From Leishmania mexicana MHOM/GT/2001/U1103 (lineage: Eukaryota > Euglenozoa > Kinetoplastea > Trypanosomatida > Trypanosomatidae): a stretch of DNA of 64,000 nucleotides. The position numbers and the translations under genes are program-made. The notes under the pieces were generated by a model. The model saw nothing but the letters and a program-made list of their open reading frames with translations. It was not told the DNA's origin and ran no database searches. The stretch's first letter is position 1, and the number at the start of each line of letters is the position of its first letter. The stretch is taken from positions 295,932 through 359,931 of the forward strand of contig NC_018315.1 of the NCBI RefSeq assembly GCF_000234665.1, given 5' to 3'. This document shows, one piece after another, positions 1-10,658 of the stretch.

Positions 1-724
1 GAAAGCACTCGCCACTCGTGCGTGTATGTGCTCCTGTGCGCCTGCGCTTGACAAACTGCCGCGAGGGAGTGCGGCGCGGGGGGGGGGCTGTGATCACACG
101 TTGGCGAGTGTCAGGCAAGCGGAGTTTAGGAGATAGAACAGCCCTCGGCGTGTGCTCGAGGTGTCTCGCACAAACGAATCGCCATACCTCACTGTGTGCC
201 TCGACTGAGGCACAGGCGGTGTTTGCACGTGTGTCTCTAGGTGCGTGTGTGAAGAAGAGTGACGCACCTCCTCGCCATCCCGCAGCTCGGGAGGCGAGGT
301 TGGGTGTGTTACTGCCTGCAACCACCTTCTTTGCGGGGAGGGGGGGCCTGGCTAGCTGGCTGGACCAAGCAAGAGGCTGCTGGGCAGGCGTCCCACAAGA
401 AGAGAGTGGGCTCCATTGGAGCTCTCCTTGATGACTCAAATCACCACTTGCCTTCCTACTGCCTCTCCGCGCGCCTCTCGATTTCGTAAAGATCGACGTT
501 GATAAGAATACGTGTGTGTGTGTGCGACACAGGCTCGCATCCTCCCGTAGACATACATACTCGCCCTACACCGTCCCCCCCGACGCAGGAGATTGGTTGC
601 CGCCGCATTCGCATAGCTCTTTCTTCACCAGGCCTACTGCGACACATTGACGCTGTTTGCACGTGTGCAGACACACGCGCCTAGCCGAGGTGCTGCTTCG
701 TGACACGCATCTTGTCTCTCTCTC
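1..724. other. Intergenic region left of the first gene
   Basis: No convincing coding sequence is seen. The stretch is G/T- and C/T-rich simple sequence, probably the 3' untranslated region of a gene to the left plus the 5' untranslated region of the EF-hand gene. Open frames here are short and of low complexity. Candidate spliced-leader acceptors lie near its right end. Confidence 0.6.
615..631 (+). promoter_or_regulatory. Putative spliced-leader acceptor for the EF-hand gene
   Basis: A short pyrimidine tract (615-629) ends in AG at 630-631. No ATG occurs between this AG and the ATG at 725, so the first AUG of the trans-spliced message would be the annotated start. A second AG at 669-670 is an alternative. 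Confidence 0.35.
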
Positions 725-3649
725 ATGACTTCCACGGTATCGTCGTTCGACACGGTGATGCGCAAGGCCCGCGCACAGGTGGGGAAGCGGCGCATCTTTC
801 TGAAATCCTTCTTCGCCGACTTCGACCGACTGCACTGCGGCCGTATCACAGCCGCGCAGTTTGCCCGTGTCCTGATGAACAACGATGTGCACCTCTCTCC
901 AGACGAGATGCGTGTGCTGTCGCGCAGCTTCGCACCTGCCGCTGCGGCTGAAACTGCGGCAGCTGCCGCCAGAGCTGCCGCGGATGCGTCGGGCAGCGAC
1001 AACACAGAGGTGCTCTATGAGAACTTCCTCGCCGCTCTGGAGGCGGGACCCGGCAGCAGCGCTTCTGTTCGCCGCTCCACTCCAAGTACCCCCCTCACAC
1101 CGGCTGAGGAGGCCCGTCTGAGCCCGTTCAGAACGATGCTGCAGCAGGCTATTCGGGCACATGGCACCTCGCTGACGGCCCCGCTCCGCGACTTGGACCC
1201 TCGTCACACTGGCCGCGTCACTGTCGCGCAGTTCCGTCGCTGTCTCCCATTCTCCACCTCCCTCACGGAGGAGGCGATGGACCTGCTCGCGAAGCAGTAC
1301 AGCGACGGCCACGGGGGGGTGTACTACATGGCGTGGTGCCGCGCCATGGATCCGTCCCTCAACGGACAGGCGAACGGCGAGAGCACGCTCACGGCAGCCG
1401 GCTCCGGACGGCTGTGCGCCATTGACAAGGATCAGTCGAGCCAGTGGAAGACGGGCTCCGTTTCGTCGCTCGTGTGCCCCGACTCCTTCACCAACCCACG
1501 ACTCTCGGCTGAGGAGTTGGTTGCCGTGTTTCGCCAACAGTGTGCTCTGTACCGGCTGCGCTACGAGGACGCCTTCGCCGACTACGACAAGATGAAGACG
1601 GGCAAGGTTACAGCGGCGCAGTTCGAGTCCGTGCTGGGCCGCATGCCTCTCGTGCACTTTGCGCTGCGGCCGGAGAACATCGACACCCTTGCCCGCGCGT
1701 ACATCAGCGGCGACAACAGCGTGTCTGTGAACGGCACGCCGAGCGGACCGGTGGTGGAGTATCGTGCGTTTCTCCGTGATATTCATCCCTCGCAGGCGCT
1801 GGAGACGGCGGCGGATGGCAGCGCGGTCCCGACCAACTTCTTCGCCACCGCCCACGCCGCTGACACCTACTTGACGAGCACCGACGACCAACGGAAGGCC
1901 GAAGTGCTTCTCTCGCAGCTGCGTGCTCTCGTGCAGTCCAACCGGATTTGCCTGAGCCCCGTGCTCCGCGACTTCGACCGGGTGCGGAAGGGCATCTACG
2001 AGCATCGCACCTGCACCCGCACCCGCTTCGCGCGCGGTCTTGCGACGCAGAACATCATGCTGCCGCCTGAGCAGCTTCAGCTTCTGATCCGCAAGTACAC
2101 AGTGCCAAACCCGGACGGGTCACCGAGCAGCGAGGTGAACTACTACCTGTTCGTCCAGGACGTCGATCCGTCGCAGGCGAGCGGCGGCAAAAGCGCCGGT
2201 AGTGATGGCGTGCGTAGCACCACTGGCCTCGTTGGGCCCTCGTCTACCAGCGCCGCATCTACCACAGTCGCAGCCGTCGCACCGTTGACGTCGCTCACGA
2301 AGGAGAGCGTGCTGGCAAGCGTGGCGCTGCAGGTTGTGGAGCGCCGCCTGCACGTGTCTGCCTTCTTTGCAGATGCCGACCCTCTTCACAGCGGCACCGT
2401 ACCGAAGGATCGTCTAGGCATCGCGCTGGGGCAGGCCGGTATGCAGCTGCTACCGGAGGCGCTGGCAGCACTGCAGAGCGCGTTTGCGTCGACGCACATC
2501 CGCGATAGCGTGGATACACAGAAGCTGGTGACGGAAGTCGAGGCAGCCGTCGCGGCACTGCGTGCCAGCCGCGCGGCGGAGAAGACCGGTGGCGCAGGTG
2601 GCGAAGGCACTGCCCAGGATGCTGAGCGCGCGGCGCAGGTGGCAGCTATGCTGAGCCGCGTGCGTCACAACGTCCGCGTGCACAACGCGCTACTGATGCC
2701 CTTCTTCGCAGACTTTGATCGCCACCACCGCGGCGTCATCACCCCGATCCAGTTCGCGCAGGCCTGTGTGCGGCACCACTTGCCCTTGACCCAAACGGAG
2801 ATCGACACACTGGCATCGTGGTACAGCGCTGGCGACGCGGTGTCGCCTGGCACGGGCGGTGTGCGCTACCTCACCTTTGTGCGAGACGTCGGCTGCGAGG
2901 AGGAGTCGGTGCAGTACGCGTTGGCGCAGAAGGCCAGCGCGGCAGGCAGCACGGTGAGCACGGACTTGTCGGCGTCTGCCCGCAAGGCTGTCGAGGCGGC
3001 GGCTGACGTGGATGAGGTGCTGACCGGCATTTGTGTTTTTCTACAGGAGCGGCGGCCGTGCCTGTCCGAGTTCTTTCCTGACGGCGATGAGCTTCGACAC
3101 CACCACGTGACGCCGTCGCGGTTCCGCCACTGCATAACGATGCTGGGACTTACCGACATGACGGAGGCGCAGCTTAGAGCGCTGGAGGGCGCCTTTGCAT
3201 CAGCCAAGTGTCCTGGCGACATCGACTACCCGGCCTTTGTTTGCACAGTACGGGCCATGCTAGCCGACGGCGCAGGCGCGGCCGCCGTGTCGCAGCGTCG
3301 GCTGCAGGGGCCTGCATCTTCTGGCCGCAGCAACGGTGATGTGACGGGAGACGCCGCCACACAGATGACCGCCGCGCAGGCCTTTGCGGCCGCCACGCTC
3401 AAGCACATTCAGCGCACCCTCAAGGCACGCCGCACGGCCACCATCGCTGCCTTCCGCGAGTACGACCGTGCGCGCAAGGGCTACGTTACCGAGGGCCAGT
3501 TCTTTGCCTGCTTGCAGGCGCTCGGCGTGCCGCTGAAGCCGGACGAGGCGGCAGCGCTGCTGCAGCTTTACGCGGTAGGCAATGGGCAGGTGCACTACCT
3601 GGCCTTTGCGCACGAGGTGGACGATGAGTCACTCATCGCCGTGAGCTAG
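725..3649 (+). CDS. EFCAB6-like protein with eight degenerate EF-hand modules
   Basis: A 974-residue protein starting at an ATG. It is built from about eight modules of 110-130 residues. Each has a helix, an EF-hand-like loop and, in most, a distal helix ending in a Y-x-x-F...VD motif. Loops begin near residues 34, 159, 289, 418, 552, 664, 787 and 914. The first reads D-R-L-H-C-G-R-I-T-A-A-Q: Asp at loop position 1, Gly at 6 and a hydrophobic at 8 are kept, but positions 3, 5 and 12 are not acidic. The same is true of the others, and module 4 carries an insertion. Most loops therefore probably do not bind calcium. The arrangement resembles EFCAB6 (DJBP), a many-EF-hand protein of cilia, so an axonemal or structural role is inferred. 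No signal peptide or membrane segment is visible. A calmodulin-type sensor is unlikely. Confidence 0.8.
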   Translation: MTSTVSSFDTVMRKARAQVGKRRIFLKSFFADFDRLHCGRITAAQFARVLMNNDVHLSPDEMRVLSRSFAPAAAAETAAAAARAAADASGSDNTEVLYENFLAALEAGPGSSASVRRSTPSTPLTPAEEARLSPFRTMLQQAIRAHGTSLTAPLRDLDPRHTGRVTVAQFRRCLPFSTSLTEEAMDLLAKQYSDGHGGVYYMAWCRAMDPSLNGQANGESTLTAAGSGRLCAIDKDQSSQWKTGSVSSLVCPDSFTNPRLSAEELVAVFRQQCALYRLRYEDAFADYDKMKTGKVTAAQFESVLGRMPLVHFALRPENIDTLARAYISGDNSVSVNGTPSGPVVEYRAFLRDIHPSQALETAADGSAVPTNFFATAHAADTYLTSTDDQRKAEVLLSQLRALVQSNRICLSPVLRDFDRVRKGIYEHRTCTRTRFARGLATQNIMLPPEQLQLLIRKYTVPNPDGSPSSEVNYYLFVQDVDPSQASGGKSAGSDGVRSTTGLVGPSSTSAASTTVAAVAPLTSLTKESVLASVALQVVERRLHVSAFFADADPLHSGTVPKDRLGIALGQAGMQLLPEALAALQSAFASTHIRDSVDTQKLVTEVEAAVAALRASRAAEKTGGAGGEGTAQDAERAAQVAAMLSRVRHNVRVHNALLMPFFADFDRHHRGVITPIQFAQACVRHHLPLTQTEIDTLASWYSAGDAVSPGTGGVRYLTFVRDVGCEEESVQYALAQKASAAGSTVSTDLSASARKAVEAAADVDEVLTGICVFLQERRPCLSEFFPDGDELRHHHVTPSRFRHCITMLGLTDMTEAQLRALEGAFASAKCPGDIDYPAFVCTVRAMLADGAGAAAVSQRRLQGPASSGRSNGDVTGDAATQMTAAQAFAAATLKHIQRTLKARRTATIAAFREYDRARKGYVTEGQFFACLQALGVPLKPDEAAALLQLYAVGNGQVHYLAFAHEVDDESLIAVS

Positions 3650-5821
3650 CGCAGTCGGGCACGGAAAGGCGCGCGCGTATCACCCACACCGCCGACGCAG
3701 GAACACGGGGGGATCCTCTGGTAACGTAAAGTCCCGCTGCTGCTGCTACTGCAACCGAGACAGACGGTGATCAAGTAATACACACACACCCACGCTGTAG
3801 CCTACGGAAGTTTATGTACATTATGCCTTTCGGTAACGGGCAGAAGGGCGGAGGCTCCCGAAGTAAAAAAGGAAAACAAAGGGGGGAGCGAAAAGGGGGG
3901 GAGGCACTGTTGACGGATGCAGGCGCGTGATGTTCCCTGCCGTTTGCGCGATACAGGGGGAGTGTGCGCGCTGCGTGCACCACACCGGAGAGGACCGTGG
4001 TGCACCGTCACCCCTTCTCTTTCCTTTGTTCGTGTGTGTGTGTGCGAAGGTTGATGTATAGATGTCGATGTTCTGTTCTTCTGTTTCACTGTAGATCTCT
4101 TTTTATTTTTGTGTGTGTGGGTGTGTGGGTGGGGGTCTCGTGTGCTCATGAGTGCGTTCGAGGTGGCCTGCCTGCCTGCCTGCCTGCCTGCCGGGGCGGA
4201 TGGGAGGAGGGGCGGATGAGTGGCACCCATCTTGACTTCCTTGCCTCGCTTTTTCACACCGTTGCGCGAGGGGTGACACGCGGGCATGGGAACGGTGTTG
4301 CATGCGTGTATATTTTTCTGTGTCTTTCCGTCTGTCCGTACAAAGGTGTCTGTACATGCCTCTATCGGTTCATCTGTATCGATCTACTATACGCCGAGCT
4401 GTGGTTGCCCAGTCTCTTGCCGTTGTTCTCTGTCCTCGTGCCGATTCTCCTCCTTGTCCCTCTCCTTCCGTGCCTTCGCGCCTTCTTTGTCGCGGATCAT
4501 GTCCCATATCCCCCCCTCCCTCCCTCCCCCCTCTTTCCCCTCTCGGTTGGGATGACCCACTTGCAGGTGCTCAGCTGCGGGGGTACGCATCTGGCCGTCT
4601 CCGCAGCCGCTCAACCGAGATGCACAGGAAGAAGAACAGGACGCACCACACCCAAACACAGACGGCACCGTGATGGGAGAGTTTCTTTTTCTTTTGGAAG
4701 AGGAGAGGGGGACGGGAAGGGAGGAGGGAGGAGGGAGGGACATGAACGTGTGATATGTCTTCTCTCACGTTCCCGTTCAAAACGATGCCCCTCCCCCTCG
4801 CACGGAGTCGTACGCGCTGAGCGCCGGCAACGGGACGAACAAGAAACAGAACATGTCTTCCTTCTCCCTAACCTCCGTCCCCACCCCACCCCCTTGTCGC
4901 CTTCGGCACTTCACTCGTGCGCCGGTGATGTATCCGCTGCTGCTGCTGTGATTTTTCGGTGCCCTCTGACTCGCCAATCTCCAGCATGCTTGCGTCTATG
5001 CATGTGTATGCGTGTCTCTCTTGGACAAGCCGCTCCTCCTCTCATCTCATCTCCGGCGCCTCACACCTTTTACCTCTTCCGTACCCCCCCCCCACACCCA
5101 CCCACACACATGTATGTGTGCGCCTGACCTTGCATACTCTTTTTCGCTCGCTCAGTTGAAAAAGCAATTTCATTTCAGCCTTTAGTTGTTTTCTGTTGCT
5201 CTCGGCCTTCCTCCTCTCCTCCCTGGTCAGCCGTCCCGCCCCCTGCTCTCACCTGGCCTCTTGTGTGGTTCGCTGTGTGTGGTGCTCTCTCCATAAACCT
5301 TAAGCAGTCGCACACACGCACGTACAAATACGCGAGCAGCGAAACGCAGTCAAGACACCCCCACGCTGCACCGTCGTCTCTCCTTGTCGATTATTATCTT
5401 GCCTTCTCCCCTTTCTCTGCCTCTGTCTGTCCAGTCCCTCTCCTACTCGTTGTTGCTGTCCCTTGGGTGGGTCACTCAGGCTCGTTGTTTGTGTTCCTCT
5501 CCCCGTCACGGTCTTGCTGTCTCCGCGTGTGGAGCCCATCTTCGCTTTCCCCTTCGTCCTATCTTCGTGTTCCTGGTTAGTAACGGCCGTAGCAGCCTAT
5601 AAAGAAACCTTCGAGAACACCACAACGAAAGCCTCTCTCCCCTCCCCTTTCCCACCCCCGCCCAAGCGTTGTCGGGACCTTTCTCTCTCTGTGTGTGTGC
5701 GCGCGTGCATGTGTGTGTGTCGTGTGTGTCGTGTGTTCGTCTCCGTCGTTGATCGCGTCCTCTTCTTCCCCCGCCCCCCTCACGCACCAAGAAAATAAAA
5801 GAAAAGATAAGAACACGAAGT
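3650..5821. other. Intergenic region, 2.2 kb
   Basis: No supportable gene. It holds a (CCTG)n run at about 4166-4192, GT-rich and CT-rich low-complexity DNA, and several overlapping short frames on both strands typical of skewed composition. It presumably comprises the 3' untranslated region of the EF-hand gene and the 5' region of the next gene. Confidence 0.6.
5757..5791 (+). promoter_or_regulatory. Putative spliced-leader acceptor for the Gln-rich coiled-coil gene
   Basis: A dense pyrimidine tract (5757-5783) is followed by the first AG at 5790-5791. This leaves a 30-base A-rich leader without ATG before the start at 5822. It is the classical trypanosomatid acceptor layout. Confidence 0.6.
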
Positions 5822-7249
5822 ATGCCGCCCAAGACTGCTGCCGCAGTTGTGCGTAACGGTGCGCTCAAGCCGCACCCAAAGAACGGTGAGCGTCACACCC
5901 CGGCCAAGGAGGAGGCGTCGGTGAGCACGGGCCCGCAGGTGAAGTCGCAAATTTCGAACTCGGCCCCGGCGCCGGCTGGCAAGTCGTTCCTCGATGCCCT
6001 GCGCTCTGGCAAGAAGCCGGCCGCTCCGATCGCCGCTGCCCGTGTGACAGTGCCGGCTGCCGCCCCGGCTGAGGACACTCAGGCTGCTGCTGCTGCTGCC
6101 CCGCCTGCGCCGGCCGCCGTCGTGACCCCGGCCAAGGAGTCCCCGGCGCCCGAACCGCCCAAGGAGGAGCGTATTGCCACACCAGAGCCGGCGCCAGCGC
6201 CAGCGCCGGTCCCGGCTCCGGTGGAGGAGCCCCCCATGGAGGAGGGCACCCCCACGCCTGCTGCGCCTGTAGGGGAGGAGCAGGAGGTAGCTGCCGCCTC
6301 CGCGACGGAGGAGCCGGCGCCGATCATGCAGGTGGAAAACACGAACTTCAACTGGGCCGACGACGACATCCAGTTTCAGATTCGCCAGCCGCAGTACGCA
6401 GCGGAGTACCCGGTCTCCGTGCTGGAGAACCTGGCCCGCAATGTCACATTCAAGGTGCCGGCGGATCAGAACACCATGACGTCCGCCATCGAGGCGCTCG
6501 CCCGCGAGCGCCAGGCCTTTGAGCAGATGAAGCGCAACCACGAAGACGCCATGAAGAGCCGCGAGGTAGAGCTGAACGCGCAGGAGGCAACCCTTCAAGC
6601 CCGCGAGCGCCAGCTGCACGCCAACACGGAGACGCTGGCCGCCGAGCGCCAGCAGCTGATTCTCCAGCAGTCGCAGTTCCGTGCCCAGCAGGCTCAGGCC
6701 CAGGCCCAGGCCCAGACCCAGACCCAGAGCCAGAGCCAGCCACGCACCTCGCAGACTCAGTCCCCGGCGGCCCAGGTGTCCCCGAGCCCCGCACAGGCCG
6801 TGCAGCCGGCGCATGCACCGCAGTTGCAGCACCAGATGCCGCCTCCGCATCAGCAGCCACAGCCCCGTAGCGGCAACGTGTACATGGGCGGCGGGTACGG
6901 CGCGCAAGAGTGGCAGCCGGACCAGCGCACGTGGGGCAGCGAGGGTGCGATGGGTGCCCCTGGTTTCGACATGTACCAAGGTGCCTACCCCGGCTCCTAC
7001 GCTCAGCGCAACTACCACATGGCTGGCGGTCACCGTGGCCAGATGCGCAGCGGCAACCTGCAGCAGCAGCAGTTCCCTGGCAACCGCATGCAGCCAATGA
7101 TGCCACCGCCACAGCAGTACAGCCGCTCGATGGCCCCACTCGGTGCCGCCCGCCAGCAGCAGATGGACATGAACTTTGGCGGCCGCTCGCAGCAGAGCTA
7201 CAACCCGGCGCCCAACACCGGGTACCCGCAGCGTAGCGCTCAGTGGTAA
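5822..7249 (+). CDS. Ala/Pro- and Gln-rich coiled-coil protein, function unknown
   Basis: A 475-residue protein with an ATG close behind a good splice acceptor. Residues 1-170 are Ala/Pro/Glu-rich and probably disordered. Residues 171-216 are a more complex segment with an N-x-N-F-N-W-A-D-D-D motif. Residues about 217-295 form a charged coiled coil, running into an Ala-Gln, Thr-Gln, Ser-Gln dipeptide run. The C-terminal 170 residues are rich in Gln, Pro, Gly, Met, Tyr and Arg, like the sticky tails of RNA-granule proteins. No RNA-binding fold, signal peptide or membrane segment is seen. A role as an RNP-associated or translation-associated scaffold is inference from composition only. The unusually long downstream gap suggests a long 3' untranslated region. 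I do not recognise the family. Confidence 0.75.
   Translation: MPPKTAAAVVRNGALKPHPKNGERHTPAKEEASVSTGPQVKSQISNSAPAPAGKSFLDALRSGKKPAAPIAAARVTVPAAAPAEDTQAAAAAAPPAPAAVVTPAKESPAPEPPKEERIATPEPAPAPAPVPAPVEEPPMEEGTPTPAAPVGEEQEVAAASATEEPAPIMQVENTNFNWADDDIQFQIRQPQYAAEYPVSVLENLARNVTFKVPADQNTMTSAIEALARERQAFEQMKRNHEDAMKSREVELNAQEATLQARERQLHANTETLAAERQQLILQQSQFRAQQAQAQAQAQTQTQSQSQPRTSQTQSPAAQVSPSPAQAVQPAHAPQLQHQMPPPHQQPQPRSGNVYMGGGYGAQEWQPDQRTWGSEGAMGAPGFDMYQGAYPGSYAQRNYHMAGGHRGQMRSGNLQQQQFPGNRMQPMMPPPQQYSRSMAPLGAARQQQMDMNFGGRSQQSYNPAPNTGYPQRSAQW
6688..6745 (+). repeat. In-frame CAGRCC-type hexanucleotide repeat
   Basis: A short tandem array of six-base units (cag-gcc, cag-acc, cag-agc) inside the coding sequence encodes alternating Gln with Ala, then Thr, then Ser. 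Unit length is a multiple of three, so copy-number change would keep the frame. Confidence 0.7.
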
Positions 7250-8280
7250 GCTCATGCATGACGCAAGAGGCGGGAGGAGGGACGCGAGCAGGTGTGGTGA
7301 AGACCGCCATTAGCCACCCTATGTGCGTTTGCGCATGCCTCGCGATACTCTCCGCCCTCCCTCCTTGCCGCAACTGCATGCCGGCGGAGAGTGTGGAAGC
7401 GAAAGGCGTGCGTCAGTTTTCTTCCTCTTCTCAGACGAGCAACCCAGTGAAGGGAACTGTCTCGGCATTCTCGCGCGCATGACGCTGTGGCGGCTGTCCT
7501 CTTGCCCTCATACACGCGCGTACAGGTATGCGAGCCTTCTCTGAGGGTTTTTTCCTTTTCCATCTTCTTTGCCTCTGACCCACCGCGCGCTTGCCTTTTC
7601 GCCGGCGACGGAGAAGTGGGTTCCCTTTACGCAGTGGCGGGAAGGGGGAGAGGAGATGCAGGCGTGGCGAAAGCTTGAGCGCCGAAGCGGGTGATGGTGG
7701 TGGTGGTGGCGGCGGCGCTCTTGTGAGGCGGCAGCAATGAGGAACACCGCCGAGAACCGCGCGCGTCGAGCGCGCCGCCCTTTTCTTTTCCTTGTCTTCG
7801 TAGTTGTGCGTACGCCAGCTCAGGTGTGTGCGTGCAGTGTTGCAATACATTGAAGAGGGAGGACGACGCTCCCCCTCCTTTTCCTCCCCTCCTGGTGCGC
7901 GTAAAGAGCGGGGGCGAACGAACATCCTCGTCTGCGCACATCCTCCCCTCCCCCCTCCCCACCTCCGCTGTGAGGTGGGTGTCGTCGCCACGATGGTGAT
8001 GCTGATGACGGATATCGGTCGCGTGACGTGTGAGGGGTGCGTGCACGGTGCGAAATAGCGGCGCGAGCAAGAAAAGACGCAACACACACACACACACACA
8101 CACAACCTGCACACGCACGCGTACACGCATGCAATAACAGCAAGGGAGTAAAAAGGTTTATATATTTATTATCTAAGGTTGGTTCACGACGATGCGGAGA
8201 GAAAGCGTGCGTGCCCGCGTACGTACATACACACAAGCGGAGAAAAAAAAATAAAAGCAGCAACTCCCCCCTCCCCCACC

Positions 8281-8311
8281 ACACACCCACCCACCCACAC
8301 ACACACACACA

Positions 8312-8359
<48 letters not shown>
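8281..8359. repeat. (CA)n microsatellite
   Basis: Nearly pure CA dinucleotides with a few CCA interruptions over about 79 bases; the strongest of three CA tracts between 8.08 and 8.58 kb. Confidence 0.9.
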
Positions 8360-8364
<5 letters not shown>

Positions 8365-10408
8365 AACAAGAAGAAAAAGAAGGAGCGAACGCCTCCCTTC
8401 CCCTTTCCCCTTTCCTCCACCCACGAGAGAAAAAAAAAGATGATGATGATGGCGATGATGACGACGTGCCCCTGCCACGCATGCACGCGTACTGTTTCGC
8501 AGAGATACGGATAGAGGACGATAGAGAGATCGGGCGAGCGAGAAGAGAGGTGCGTCACACACACACACACACACACGCACATATACACATACAGACACAC
8601 ACCGAGGGGAAAAAAAGCTAACATCGTAACAGGGAGCGTCAGAGCGAGGGGTGCGCGTATGTGCATGTAATCGTGCAAAGGGAGGAAACACCGATGTTTC
8701 GCTCCTCTTTTTCTTTTTCTTTGTTTTGCTCTGAAAGGGCATTCCCCCTCCCCTCCCCCAATGCCATGTGAGCGCGAGGCTTCAAGGACCAAGTCCCCCC
8801 CTCCCCCACCCCACCTTCCTCCCAACAACAACGAAGGTGAAGGAAAGGCAAAAAAACAAGAAAAAACACAGCAGAAGACGCGAGCTACCGGGACGGCACA
8901 CCTCTTCAGCTCTGACGTTTGAATCAATGGGACTGTATCTCTCCACCATCCCCATCGTTCGCTCTTGCTCCCCTCCCCCTCCACCTTTCCACGGCCACTG
9001 CGTGCAGTGCGCTCGTGAGCATGTCTGCGTGTGGTCGCACGCCTCTCCGTCCTCGACGTTATTCGAACATGATTTGGATCTGCCAAAGCGGGTGAGCAGA
9101 ACGAGAGCGGCGGATGAGAAAGGCGCGGGACGAGGCGCAGCGTTAAAGGAGTTTTGGTCGACGAGGGAGGCGGAGGAGGCGGAGGACATGTCTCGTGAGA
9201 CCACGCAAAAGAAAAAGAGAGAGAAAGGCGCCTCAGTAGTGAGCAGAGAAGCGGGCGGCGGGGCCTGCTTGTGAGAGTGTGTATGCGCGGCAGACGAGTG
9301 GGGGCGAAGGATGAACACATGCGTTAACACTGTGCTCCGTCTTCTCCCTCACGAGTACCACACCGTGCCTGCACACGTGCACTCCTCTCTTCCTCTCGCC
9401 TCTTTTGTCCCCGGAGGGCTGGGTGCACGATGGAATGACGAGAGAGAGGGAGGGAAGCGCGAGACACCGAGGAGCCCCCAATGGATTCGTAGCAGCCGAC
9501 TTGATTCTTTAGAAAAAGTTGTGTCTCTCTGCTGATGGCCGTGTCTTGGCGTTTTTGTTGTTGCGCGATTTCGTTATTCGTTTTTTTTTTGCTGCTTTCT
9601 TGTCGGTCTTGTTGTGTCGGTGTAGCTCTCTCTACGATCCCCCTTTAGCCAATGGAATCTGGCCGCACACATGCACGCAGTGGAGGAGACGATTGTTTCT
9701 CAGCCTGAGCGAGAGAGCCGGAAGGGGGAGAAGTGCAGGCTTGCGCACACATGCAGGTGAGAGGGCACACCACCCTCCCAGCAGAAGTAGGGGGATGCAG
9801 TCGATGGCATGGGCGACAGTCAGGTGCTGCAGGCTTGCGTAATTATAATACCAAAAAACAAACAAACGTGCTTTTGCTGCGTTATCGCCCCTCCCCTCCC
9901 TACTTCTCGTGAAGCACTACTCTTACCGTTACCCCCCCCCCCCCGTGCGTCCCACCTTCCTTTTGGCACATCCGTCTCCTCGCGCTCGCTCTCTCTGTGT
10001 GTTTGGCGCCCTTCTTCACTGTGGCGCAGAAACCCCGAGGACAGTGGTGTGTGGTGATTACGCGCACACAATGCTGTTTGTGGCTGGTGACCGCCTCCGC
10101 TCACGTCATGTCACGTCTGCCAGCTTTTCTTGGTACTGTTTCCGTAGTTTCATGCTGATGGTTTCTTTTTTTTTTTAATTTTCATCATCTAAATTTTGCG
10201 TTAACCTCTTCGCTCTGCCTCTCTTGTTATCGATGTTTTCCTTTGCCCCCCCCCCACTCGTGTTCGTGTGCATGCGTTGTTGACTGATCGCCCGCTCTAT
10301 CTCTATAGACCTATCGCGCACTGGACACGCCCTCCTCCGTATCCTCCACCCCAGCGCCGGCACGTGTCACACCAACCTTGGAAGCGTACCTTCTCCCTTC
10401 TGTTTCTT

Positions 10409-10470
10409 ATCTTTTTTTTTTCCCTCTCCCTCTCCCTCTCCCTCTCTCTCTCTCTCTCTCCCCTTTCCTT
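10409..10470. repeat. Homopyrimidine CCCTCT/CT repeat
   Basis: An uninterrupted pyrimidine run with T9-10, CCCTCT units and (CT)n on the plus strand. It could serve as a polypyrimidine tract for RNA processing or form triplex DNA. Confidence 0.8.
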
Positions 10471-10597
10471 TTCATTGCCGTGTCTGTTCGTTTTTTTTTT
10501 CTTCCTCTGTTAGGTTTTTGTGTTGAGTCACAAGCGCGCGGGTGTGCCGTTGTATCTTGGAAGCGATGTTGCTGATGTGGATGTCGTTGTCTCTCTG

Positions 10598-10658
10598 CCC
10601 CCCCCCCCCTCCCCCCCTCCCCCCCATGGGACGTGCGTGGGGTGGGGTGGGGGGGGGG
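10598..10658. repeat. C-tract/G-tract inverted repeat with G-quadruplex potential
   Basis: On the plus strand a C12-T-C7-T-C7 block (10598-10625) is followed after 13 bases by G4-T-G4-T-G10 (10639-10658). The two arms can pair with each other, and each arm alone has the run pattern of a G-quadruplex on one strand and an i-motif on the other. Function is unknown. Confidence 0.7.

Noticed and set aside
566..2005. 479-codon minus-strand frame opposite the EF-hand gene
   Set aside because: Antisense shadow of repeated EF-hand modules; Arg/His/Val-rich with no start context or splice site.
5780..7255. 491-codon open frame on the minus strand opposite the Gln-rich coiled-coil gene
   Set aside because: It is the antisense shadow of a GC-rich gene with strong codon bias; the translation is Leu/Arg/His-rich without motifs, and all other genes run on the plus strand.
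8281..8359. Regular repeats that could suggest a telomere-like or CRISPR-type array
   Set aside because: Plain CA microsatellite without spacers, and not the TTAGGG-type telomeric unit; the organism is a eukaryote.
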